DNA of 5,919 nt from Clostridiales bacterium (GTDB taxonomy: Bacteria > Bacillota > Clostridia > Oscillospirales > QAMX01), in assembly GCA_003149835.1 (NCBI GenBank), contig QAMX01000104.1, positions 1 through 5,919 on the forward strand, in the 5' to 3' direction. Under the pieces are notes generated by a model, which did no database searches, had not been told where the DNA came from, and saw nothing but the letters and a program-made list of their open reading frames with translations. A program made the position numbers and the translations under genes. Shown one piece after another: positions 1-5,919 of the stretch. Numbering within the stretch: the first letter of the stretch is position 1; each line of letters opens with the position of its first letter.

Positions 1-1248
1 GGCGCGATTCTCGGCATGTGCGTCGCCTTTCTCTCGGGCAACGCGCTGCTGGCCGACAACTGGCCGATTCTGGCGGCTCTCGGCGCGGCGGGGATGTTTT
101 TTGGCGGCGGCATGACGTATGGGCAGACGATCGGTCTGGTCATAAACGAAGCTCCCGCGCCGCACTTCTGGCGCGGCGTGCTCGGCCTGTCGCTCAAAGG
201 CTTTCTCTGGTTCGGGATCGCCGGGGCGTACCTCGGTATGGGGACGCAGGCCGTTTTCGGGGGCGTATATTCGGCTGCGGAGTGCGTTGTAGCCGCGTTC
301 ATGCCCGTCGTTCTGTTTCCGCTGGGCGTCCGGCTGTTCAACCGCCCCCATGACGCCGAAAGAGGGATTTTTCCGAAACCGTATTTTTCCAAAACGCGGC
401 CGGAATGCTGGGGTGGCTATCTGCTGACGTTCGCGGGGCTCTGTGTCTTCGCGGCGGTCAAGGGCGATTGTTTTTCGCTGGTCTGGACGGCGTTCGCCGC
501 CGCCGGCGGCGGGGCCGGCTGGTTCGTCGCCATCCTTTTCTATTATGCGACTCACCGCCCGCTCAAAAACGGGCGCTATCTGCTTGGCGCGATGCAGAAA
601 AACGGCCTGATCGACAACTGGAAAATCATGGAATGTACGCTCGGCGCGCTCGGCGGCCTTTTTACCGCGGCGGGGTTTCTCGTCGCGCAGAGGGATTTTG
701 GCGCTTTTTCGCAAATGCGCGTATGTCTCTCTTCGCGCACCGCGGAGCTTGCGCTCGCAGGGGCGTGGCTGGCGCTCGTCGTCTTTGACATCTGGCTGGA
801 AGCCTCGCGCTTCGGCGACAAATACGGCGACGGCGCGGGGCAGGTGATCTACGGCTGCGTTCCGCTGGCGTTTGTCATGCTCGGATCGACGCTGGCGGCC
901 TCTCTGTGCGCCGGTATGCTGATTCTGTGGGTCGTAGTCGAAAAGATGTGCTTTGAAAGCTTGAAGGACTACCGCGGAATCGCGCTGCTGACGGCCGTGT
1001 CGGTCGCGGCGACGCTGGCGTTCGGCGCGGCGGCGTTTGCGGGGTGGAACGCGCCCCTGTGGGCGTATGTCGCGCTTTACACGGCCGTATACGAGCTGCT
1101 GACGCTGGCCAAGGATTTCCGCCCGAAAAAATTCGCCGCCGTTAAAGAAAAGGGCTTTGCGCGGACGTTTGGTTCGGTCATCACGGTCAATCTTTATTTT
1201 ATCGCAGCCATCGCCGTTTTCTGCGCGCTGTTTTTTGCGCGCGTCTGA
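1..1248 (+). CDS. Uncharacterised polytopic membrane protein, paralog 1 (5' partial)
   Basis: The frame is open from the first base of the window, reading G-A-I-L-G before the first internal Met at 16. It aligns with residue 35 onward of the downstream gene (GAMLG), so about 34 residues are missing on the left and the ATG at 16 is not the true start. The visible 415 residues are strongly hydrophobic, with roughly 11-12 likely membrane segments and no soluble domain. Motifs shared with the downstream paralog are FGGGMTYGQTIGL (visible residues 34-46), YFSKTRPECWGGYLL (128-142), WKIMECTLGALGG (207-219) and a late DFRPKKF. It ends at TGA 1246-1248. I do not recognise an established function. The Gly-rich, polar motifs inside membrane segments fit a transporter or a membrane enzyme better than a simple anchor, but that is inference. 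The loop between the WLAL and QVIYG segments is short here (about 20 residues), unlike paralog 2. Confidence 0.9.
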   Translation, partial: GAILGMCVAFLSGNALLADNWPILAALGAAGMFFGGGMTYGQTIGLVINEAPAPHFWRGVLGLSLKGFLWFGIAGAYLGMGTQAVFGGVYSAAECVVAAFMPVVLFPLGVRLFNRPHDAERGIFPKPYFSKTRPECWGGYLLTFAGLCVFAAVKGDCFSLVWTAFAAAGGGAGWFVAILFYYATHRPLKNGRYLLGAMQKNGLIDNWKIMECTLGALGGLFTAAGFLVAQRDFGAFSQMRVCLSSRTAELALAGAWLALVVFDIWLEASRFGDKYGDGAGQVIYGCVPLAFVMLGSTLAASLCAGMLILWVVVEKMCFESLKDYRGIALLTAVSVAATLAFGAAAFAGWNAPLWAYVALYTAVYELLTLAKDFRPKKFAAVKEKGFARTFGSVITVNLYFIAAIAVFCALFFARV

Positions 1249-1270
1249 ATAACGGACAGATGGAGCGAAA

Positions 1271-1323
1271 CGGAGTCGGCCGCCGGCACGGCGCGTGGAT
1301 GGCGGCATACGTCGGAGACTCCG
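1271..1323 (+). repeat. Nested inverted repeat in the gap between the two paralogs
   Basis: CGGAGTC (1271-1277) pairs with GACTCCG (1317-1323). Inside it, GCCGCC (1279-1284) pairs with GGCGGC (1301-1306), so the two arms could stack into one imperfect hairpin. No T-run follows, so it is not an intrinsic terminator. It could be an RNA processing or stability element between two genes of one transcript, or chance in GC-rich DNA. Confidence 0.3.
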
Positions 1324-1369
1324 CTATTTCGCAGGGCAATCCGGCCGGGCGCCGGACCAACGGAACGAC

Positions 1370-1384
1370 GGGAGGATACGGGAG
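1370..1384 (+). promoter_or_regulatory. Ribosome binding site deciding the paralog 2 start
   Basis: Two purine-rich Shine-Dalgarno-like elements precede the ATG at 1388. GGGAGG at 1370-1375 is 12 nt from the start and GGGAG at 1380-1384 is 3 nt away. Neither spacing is ideal, but the pair supports 1388 over the upstream in-frame ATG at 1295, which has no comparable site. Confidence 0.55.
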
Positions 1385-1387
1385 AAT

Positions 1388-2884
1388 ATGGAAATAATCT
1401 GGCTGATGACGGCCGGCACAATCGGCATGTCGTATGCGTGGGGCATGCGCGGTACGCTGATCGGCCACGGGCAGGGCGCAATGGTGCCCGGAGCAATGCT
1501 CGGCTTTTTTATGGCCGCTATGGCCTCTCTGCTGGGCATGAGCGCGGCGTGGGAAAATGTGTGGCTGCTGTGCGGGGTCGGCGCGGCGGCGATGTATTTC
1601 GGCGGCGATATGACGTATGGACAGACGATCGGGCTGGCGTTCGACGGGACAAAGACCGGTTTTCGCCGCGGGATGGGCGGGCTGTTTTTGAGAGGCGCGA
1701 TCTGGTTCGGCGTCGCAGGCGGATGGCTGGCGATTGCGTTTGCGGCGTTCTACCGGGGCGTGTACACGGCGTGGGAGCTGCCGGCCGCCGTAGCGGCGGC
1801 GACGGCGCTGCGCGCCGCAGGCGTCCGCCTGCTGAACCGGCCGCACGCGCCGGAGCAGGGGCGTCTGCCTCGCTTCTATTTTTCCAAAAACCGTCCCGAA
1901 TGCTGGGGCGGCTATCTGCTCGTCTGGGTCGGGCTGGCGCTCTGGATGCTCTGCCGGGGCGATATGAGAAGCCTTGTGATCTCGGCGCTGGCGGCGCTCG
2001 GCGGCGGGCTGGGCTGGTTTTTCGGAAATTCCATGCAGCTCTGGTCGAAGCGGCCGTTTCGGAGCGGGCGGCTTTTCCTCGGGGCGCTGAACCGCGCCGG
2101 CATGGTCAACGGCTGGAAGATTATGGAGTGCAGCATCGGCGCGCTGGGCGGCTTCGGGGCGCTGTTCGGCTTCTGGCTCGCCTATCGGAAGGCGCCGGCC
2201 GCCGCCGCGTCTTTTGAACCGCTGCTTGCGCCGTTTTCATCCGCAGCCGTGGCGGCGGCAGCGGTCTGGCTGGCGCTGCTCCTGGCGTACAGCGCGCTGT
2301 CGATCCGCGCGGCGGCCCTGCCGCCGTACAGACCGGAGTTGGAGCGCCTGCGGACGCTGGGGCTGATATCCGAGGAGTCCTATGAAAAGAAGTGTGCGTC
2401 GGCGACGGATGAAAGGCCGTCCGGCCTGCTGGGCGCAGTCGCAAAATACGGCGGCGCGGGCGACCGGCTCGTCTATGCGGTTCTGCCGCTGCTGCTCTCG
2501 CTGAGCGGCTCGGCGCTGGCCGCACAGCTCGAAGCGGTTTTCGTCGTTGTCTGGGTGCTGATGGAGCGGATGCTCTTTGGCCGGTTCGAGGATTTCAAGG
2601 GCCTTGCGGCGATCCGGGCGTTTTTTCTGCTGCTGTCGGCCGCCGTGCTGGCCGGGCAGCTTCTGTGTTATCCGGCCGGCTGGCCGCCGGTTTGGATGAT
2701 GGCGATTTACACGGCGTTTTATACGGCGGTGATGCTCATCAACGACTACCGGCCGAAAAACTTTCAGCAGATGCGCGCCGCGCAGACGGGGTTTGTCAAA
2801 GCTTTCGGCGCGAATATTACCAAGGGCCTGTATTTTGTTCTCTGTTCCGCAGCCGTGATGCTCTGGTGCGTTTTGGCACTGTAA
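1388..2884 (+). CDS. Uncharacterised polytopic membrane protein, paralog 2, with SHOCT-like loop
   Basis: This complete 498-residue protein has about 12-14 predicted membrane segments, judged by eye at residues 3-17, 32-51, 58-73, 97-120, 128-145, 174-190, 195-214, 248-266, 284-304, 361-397, 409-428, 433-451 and 479-497. The frame is open back to an ATG at 1295, but those 31 extra residues are Arg-rich and polar. The start at 1388 has GGAGG and GGGAG upstream and leads straight into a hydrophobic segment, so I chose it. Family motifs are AWGMRG near residue 17, FGGDMTYGQTIGL (71-83), YFSKNRPECWGGYLL (164-178), WKIMECSIGALGG (243-255) and DYRPKNF (453-459). It is a clear paralog of the upstream gene and differs mainly by a soluble insert around residues 305-358. 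It sits 139 nt after paralog 1 and 82 nt before the glycosidase, probably in the same operon. Function is unknown; transporter, sensor or membrane enzyme are all possible. Confidence 0.92.
   Translation: MEIIWLMTAGTIGMSYAWGMRGTLIGHGQGAMVPGAMLGFFMAAMASLLGMSAAWENVWLLCGVGAAAMYFGGDMTYGQTIGLAFDGTKTGFRRGMGGLFLRGAIWFGVAGGWLAIAFAAFYRGVYTAWELPAAVAAATALRAAGVRLLNRPHAPEQGRLPRFYFSKNRPECWGGYLLVWVGLALWMLCRGDMRSLVISALAALGGGLGWFFGNSMQLWSKRPFRSGRLFLGALNRAGMVNGWKIMECSIGALGGFGALFGFWLAYRKAPAAAASFEPLLAPFSSAAVAAAAVWLALLLAYSALSIRAAALPPYRPELERLRTLGLISEESYEKKCASATDERPSGLLGAVAKYGGAGDRLVYAVLPLLLSLSGSALAAQLEAVFVVVWVLMERMLFGRFEDFKGLAAIRAFFLLLSAAVLAGQLLCYPAGWPPVWMMAIYTAFYTAVMLINDYRPKNFQQMRAAQTGFVKAFGANITKGLYFVLCSAAVMLWCVLAL
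2336..2392 (+). other. SHOCT-like segment in the soluble loop of paralog 2
   Basis: Residues 317-335 of paralog 2 read E-L-E-R-L-R-T-L-G-L-I-S-E-E-S-Y-E-K-K. This matches the pattern of the SHOCT short domain: a charged helix, then G-(L/I)-I-(T/S)-E-E-(E/S)-(F/Y)-E-x-K. SHOCT domains are usually at protein ends and often accompany membrane or stress-related proteins. Here the segment lies between membrane segments and is absent from paralog 1. The match is by eye only. Confidence 0.5.
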
Positions 2885-2955
2885 ACGGCGGAAAAGCGTC
2901 CGCGGGGGCGCGCTTTCAAAAGGCTGTACGGACAGGTATTTTCTCTATGAAAGGC

Positions 2956-2960
2956 AGAGG
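2956..2960 (+). promoter_or_regulatory. Ribosome binding site of the glycosidase gene
   Basis: AGAGG lies 6 nt before the ATG at 2967, a normal Shine-Dalgarno spacing. The 82-nt gap after paralog 2 holds only small weak hairpins and no terminator, so co-transcription with the upstream membrane genes is likely. Confidence 0.6.
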
Positions 2961-2966
2961 ATCACA

Positions 2967-4934
2967 ATGGAAGCGCTTCGTTTCAGACAGGTACATCTCG
3001 ACTTCCACACCTCGGGGCTGATCCCCGATATCGGCGTGCGGTTTTCGCGCGAACAGTTTGCCGACGCGCTCCGGCGCGGGCACGTCGATTCCATTACGCT
3101 CTTCTCCAAATGCCATCACGGCTATTCCTACCACCCGACCGAGGCGAATGAGATTCATCCGGGGCTCTCTTTCGATCTGCTCGGCGAACAAATCGAGGTC
3201 TGCCGATCGCTCGGCGTGCGCGCTCCGGTCTACCTCTCGGCGGGGGTGGACGAAAAGGAAGCCGTGCGCCATGCCGAATGGCTGCTCAAACCGTCGCCCG
3301 ACGCGGGCGCGGATTTTGTCAACCGTGCCGGATATCATGTTCTGTGTTACAACACGCCGTACCTCGATCTGCTGGCCGCGCAGCTTGACGAAGTCATGCG
3401 GCTCTACCGGCCGTGCGGGATATTCCTCGACATTTCCGACGTAAGGCCGTGCTGGTGTCAGAGCTGTATCGCCTCCATGCGCGCCGAAGGGTTGGATCCG
3501 TGCAGCGCTGCGGATGCGCTCGTCTGGGCGGAGCGGGTCTACGCCGCATACTGCCGCCGCATGGAAGCGGTCGTGAGAAAATACAGCGCGGAGACGACAA
3601 TTTTTCACAACGCCGGTAATATCCGCCGCGGCCGCCGCGATATCGCCGCGTTTGACACCCATCTGGAACTGGAAAGCCTGCCGACCGGCGGATGGGGCTA
3701 CGACCATTTCCCGATGTCCGCCGCCTATTCGCGCACGCTGGGCAAGCCGTTCCTCGGCATGACCGGGAAATTTCACACAACGTGGGGCGAGTTCGGCGGG
3801 TTCAAGCACCCGAACGCGCTCCGCTATGAGACCGCGCTTTCTCTGGCGCAGGGCGCGGGCTGCTCGATCGGGGATCAGCTGCATCCGTCCGGCGAGATGA
3901 ACGAGTCCACGTATGATCTGATCGGCGCGGCGTATGCCGAGGTAGAGAAGAAGGAGGCGTGGTGCCGCGGCGCGGAGACGCTTGCGGATATCGCCGTGCT
4001 GAGCGTCGAGGCCTTCCGTGCCGGTACGCCGCGCGACAACCCCGCGGATATCGGCGCCTGCCGCATCCTGCTGGAAGGGAAGTATCTCTTTGACCTCGTA
4101 GACCGTGAGGCGGATTTCAGCGCATACAAGCTGCTGGTGCTGCCGGACGAGATCCGGCTTGACGAGGCGCTGCGGGCGCGGCTGGCGGCGTTTGCCGCCC
4201 GGGGCGGCCGCGTGCTGCTGACGGGCGAATCGGGGCTGTGGACGGAGCGGGATGCATTTGCGCTGCCGCTCGGCATCACGGACGGCGGCGAGAGCGAATT
4301 CTGTCCGAGCTACTGCGTCCCGCGCTTTGCGGCGGTGAATGGGCGGACGGCGTATGTCATGTACACGCCGGCGCGCCGCATCACGGTCGGGGAGGCCGAG
4401 GTCATCGCCGACCGCAGGGAGCCGTATTTCAACCGCACGGCGGCGCACTTTTCCTCGCATCAGCACGCGCCGGACCGCGAGGGCGTTTCTCCGGCGGCGG
4501 CTGTCTGCGGGAATTTTGCCTATATCGCGTGGAAGGTCTTTACCGATTACGCCCAGAAGGGCGAGCTGCACGTCAAGGAGCTGTGCACAAATGTGATTGA
4601 ACGCCTGATCGGCGCGGAAAAATCGCTGCGCGCGGGGCTGCCGGACCGCGGCGTGGCGACGCTGACCCGGCAGCAGGCGGAGAACCGCTATATAGCGCAC
4701 CTGCTGTTTGCGCACACAAGCGTGCGCGGCAAAGGCGTCGAGGTGATCGAGGACGTCGTACCGCTGTACGGCGTGCCCGTGTCCGTGCGCCTGCCCGCCG
4801 CTCCGGCGCGGGTCTATCTGGTCGGCGCCGACGGCGGGACGGAGCCGCTGGCGTTTACCTGGGACGGAAAGTATGCGAACGCAGCCGTCGGCCGGATGGA
4901 GATTCACGCGATGGTTGTCTTTGAGATGGCATAG
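2967..4934 (+). CDS. GHL6-type glycoside hydrolase-like protein with GH42-like trimerisation domain
   Basis: This 655-residue protein has no signal peptide or membrane segment, so it is expected in the cytoplasm. The N-terminal half (about 1-330) looks like the TIM-barrel of hypothetical glycosyl hydrolase family 6 (GHL6), related to GH42. It contains RFRQVHLDFHTS (5-16), HVDSITLFSKCHHGYSYHPT (39-58), VYLSAG (88-93), GIFLD (151-155), a Cys cluster CWCQSC (162-167), HLELESLPTGGWGYDHFP (232-249) and MTGKFHTTWGEFGGFK (265-280). Candidate acidic active-site residues are D155, E234, E236 and E275, an inference from their position at strand ends. From about 340 to 425 a Rossmann-like segment (ADIAVLS, then YKLLVLPDEIRL and GGRVLLTGESG) matches the beta-galactosidase trimerisation/GATase-like domain. 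Members are usually annotated as alpha-amylase-family or beta-galactosidase trimerisation proteins; substrate is not predictable here. It is the last gene of the + strand unit and is followed by a strong terminator. Confidence 0.9.
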   Translation: MEALRFRQVHLDFHTSGLIPDIGVRFSREQFADALRRGHVDSITLFSKCHHGYSYHPTEANEIHPGLSFDLLGEQIEVCRSLGVRAPVYLSAGVDEKEAVRHAEWLLKPSPDAGADFVNRAGYHVLCYNTPYLDLLAAQLDEVMRLYRPCGIFLDISDVRPCWCQSCIASMRAEGLDPCSAADALVWAERVYAAYCRRMEAVVRKYSAETTIFHNAGNIRRGRRDIAAFDTHLELESLPTGGWGYDHFPMSAAYSRTLGKPFLGMTGKFHTTWGEFGGFKHPNALRYETALSLAQGAGCSIGDQLHPSGEMNESTYDLIGAAYAEVEKKEAWCRGAETLADIAVLSVEAFRAGTPRDNPADIGACRILLEGKYLFDLVDREADFSAYKLLVLPDEIRLDEALRARLAAFAARGGRVLLTGESGLWTERDAFALPLGITDGGESEFCPSYCVPRFAAVNGRTAYVMYTPARRITVGEAEVIADRREPYFNRTAAHFSSHQHAPDREGVSPAAAVCGNFAYIAWKVFTDYAQKGELHVKELCTNVIERLIGAEKSLRAGLPDRGVATLTRQQAENRYIAHLLFAHTSVRGKGVEVIEDVVPLYGVPVSVRLPAAPARVYLVGADGGTEPLAFTWDGKYANAAVGRMEIHAMVVFEMA

Positions 4935-4959
4935 ACGCGGCAGAAAAACAGATAAACCG

Positions 4960-4999
4960 ACGCGCCGGAAAGAACAGAGCTTCTTTCCGGCGCGTTTCT
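4960..4999. terminator. Intrinsic terminator, probably bidirectional, between convergent genes
   Basis: A perfect 15-bp stem pairs 4960-4974 (ACGCGCCGGAAAGAA) with 4981-4995 (TTCTTTCCGGCGCGT) around the 6-nt loop CAGAGC. On the + strand it is followed by TTTCTG, a short T-rich tail, 25 nt after the glycosidase stop codon. On the - strand the same stem is followed by GGTTTATCTGTTTTT, so it could also end transcription of the convergent DHHW gene. Confidence 0.85.
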
Positions 5000-5026
5000 G
5001 TGATATAAAAAATGTCTCTGCATACC

Positions 5027-5041
5027 AGGGAGAAGTTCCCT
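5027..5041 (-). repeat. Small hairpin downstream of the DHHW gene
   Basis: AGGGA (5027-5031) pairs with TCCCT (5037-5041) around a 5-nt loop. Read on the - strand it lies 13 nt after the stop codon of the DHHW gene, and a T6 run (A6 at 5007-5012 on the + strand) follows 14 nt later. The gap between stem and T-run is too long for a classical terminator, so this is a weak accessory element at best. Confidence 0.25.
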
Positions 5042-5054
5042 TGACGGCGCGCCT

Positions 5055-5919
5055 TTACCGGACGTCGCCGTTGCCGGTTTCGGTGAGATAATTGGCGTCG
5101 TCGCGCAGGCAGACGACGATGTCCGGCCGGTACAGGCGCACGTATTCCGTCAGCGCCATGCCGGTATAGTGGCGGAGGTCGAGGCTCCGCGTCTCGTCAA
5201 AGCTCGTGTAGAGAAAGGTTTCGACCGCGTTGGTAAAGGAGTCGCCGAACAGGAGAATGCTCGGCAGCTCGGGCCGATTCGTAGCGATCACCGTTTCGGC
5301 GATATCGCCGCCCATGTAGGCGCCGTAACCGACGCCGCCGGAAAGCGGTTCCGGCAGGCGGATGACGGAGGCCGGAACAGGCTGGCCGTTGTCCGCGCGC
5401 GTAAAGGCGATCGGCTCTTTGAGCGCAAAGGTATAGAAATCGTCGTGTAGACGCGGCAGATAATAGAGCGCGCGGCTGCGCGAGCCGAGAAACGGCGCCT
5501 CTACGGCCGAGAAGAGAAGGTCGTTTTCCGTCAGCGTGGGGATGACATATCCCATGCTTGTCAGGCGCTCGCACAGCGTCTGATAGACGAGAAACGCGCC
5601 TTTCAGCGTATAATGGTGGTCGGTGCTCATATAATACGTTTTTGCGCCGCCGTTTTCATCAAAAACCTGCGCCATGTCGAGAAAGGCAATGTCCCGCTCC
5701 GCGAGCGCGGCGGAAAACGCGGCGGCGGCTTCGGCGCGAAGCTCTGCGCCGCTGTAAAGATAGCTCGGGTATTCGTCGGCGAACACCGTCATCTGCGTCG
5801 GAACGCCGACATAGAGAAACGTGCCGCCGTAGGAGGCGACCGCCTCGCTGAGCAGCGCGAGCCGGTCGGCCATGGCCTCGGCGCTTGCCGCGCCGCCTGT
5901 TTCCGTCGGCGGCGTCAGA
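5055..5919 (-). CDS. DHHW-family SGNH/AlgJ-AlgX-like protein (5' partial)
   Basis: The frame runs from the right window edge, reading L-T-P-P-T-E-T-G-G before an internal ATG at 5873, to the stop at 5055-5057. The visible 287 residues are the C-terminal part of a family usually about 350-400 aa long, so the true start and N-terminal anchor are outside. Numbering from the Met at 5873, a TFLYVGVPTQ strand lies at 18-27, DMAQVF at 66-71, the STDHHYTLKG block at 83-92 (D85, H86; codons near 5621-5613) and ILLFGDSF at 206-213 with candidate nucleophile S212 (codon 5238-5240). The order Asp-His block then GDS Ser is that of DHHW proteins and of AlgJ/AlgX polysaccharide O-acetyltransferases, which act outside the cytoplasmic membrane with an MBOAT partner. 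The family signature DHHW is DHHY here. The gene is convergent with the glycosidase unit and likely belongs to a separate operon extending right. An acetyltransferase role is inferred from the family. Confidence 0.88.
   Translation of the reverse strand, partial: LTPPTETGGAASAEAMADRLALLSEAVASYGGTFLYVGVPTQMTVFADEYPSYLYSGAELRAEAAAAFSAALAERDIAFLDMAQVFDENGGAKTYYMSTDHHYTLKGAFLVYQTLCERLTSMGYVIPTLTENDLLFSAVEAPFLGSRSRALYYLPRLHDDFYTFALKEPIAFTRADNGQPVPASVIRLPEPLSGGVGYGAYMGGDIAETVIATNRPELPSILLFGDSFTNAVETFLYTSFDETRSLDLRHYTGMALTEYVRLYRPDIVVCLRDDANYLTETGNGDVR

Noticed and set aside
16..18. ATG at 16 as the start of paralog 1
   Set aside because: The frame is open to base 1, and the preceding residues G-A-I-L-G align with residues 35-39 of paralog 2, so the gene begins outside the window.
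1295..1387. Upstream in-frame start giving paralog 2 a 31-residue extension
   Set aside because: The extension is polar and Arg-rich, has no ribosome site, and would precede a hydrophobic N-terminus that begins naturally at 1388.
1199..1846. 215-codon open frame on the - strand across the paralog junction
   Set aside because: The product is Arg/His/Pro-rich low-complexity sequence typical of the opposite strand of a GC-rich gene, and it overlaps the well-supported paralog 2.
1438..2217. 259-codon + strand frame inside paralog 2
   Set aside because: It is an out-of-frame shadow, very Arg/Gly-rich. The overlapping frame has membrane segments and is conserved with paralog 1.
2888..2917. Small hairpins in the gap before the glycosidase (GCGGA/TCCGC and AAAGCG/CGCTTT)
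   Set aside because: The stems are 5-6 bp, mutually exclusive and not followed by a T-run, so there is no support for a terminator or attenuator.
2916..4907. 663-codon open frame on the - strand
   Set aside because: It lies exactly antisense to the glycosidase, in codon register. Its product is rich in Arg, His, Gln and Ala with no domain, while the sense strand encodes recognisable family motifs.
5871..5873. ATG at 5873 as the start of the DHHW gene
   Set aside because: The frame stays open to the window edge, and the protein would lack the N-terminal region normal for the family. There is also no clear ribosome site just upstream (GGCAAGCGCCGAGGCC precedes it).
1..5919. CRISPR arrays, tRNA or rRNA genes, insertion sequences, phage genes
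   Set aside because: I saw no regularly spaced direct repeats, no tRNA-like cloverleaf, no transposase-like motif and no terminal inverted repeats with target duplications.

Overview
The window reads as chromosomal DNA from a high-GC anaerobic bacterium, most likely a member of the Bacillota (Clostridia such as Christensenellales or Oscillospirales). The reasons are purine-rich Shine-Dalgarno sites, a strong intrinsic terminator, a DHHW-family protein and a cytoplasmic GHL6/GH42-like glycosidase. This placement is inference, because no taxonomic marker gene is present.

Left part (1-4934, + strand): three genes in one direction. The first two are tandem paralogs encoding large polytopic membrane proteins of a family I cannot tie to a function. 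The first is cut by the left window edge and lacks roughly 34 N-terminal residues. The second is complete (498 aa, start at 1388). They share a distinctive motif set: FGGxMTYGQTIGL, YFSKxRPECWGGYLL, WKIMECxxGALGG and D(F/Y)RPK(K/N)F. The second also carries a soluble insertion of about 40 residues that resembles a SHOCT domain. The third gene (655 aa) is a cytoplasmic TIM-barrel glycoside-hydrolase-like protein of the GHL6 type, with a GH42-type trimerisation/GATase-like domain. Gaps of 139 and 82 nt with no terminator between the genes suggest one transcription unit. A plausible but unproven reading is that the membrane pair works on, imports or senses a glycan or glycoside that the soluble enzyme processes.

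Middle (4935-5054): a convergent intergenic region with a perfect 15-bp GC-rich hairpin that probably ends transcription from both sides.

Right part (5055-5919, - strand): the C-terminal portion of a DHHW/AlgJ-AlgX-like SGNH protein. Its reading frame stays open to the right edge, so the gene begins outside the window. Such proteins usually pair with an MBOAT acyltransferase in O-acetylation of exported polysaccharide; any such partner would lie beyond the right edge.

The most novel content is the pair of uncharacterised membrane proteins and their link to the glycosidase.
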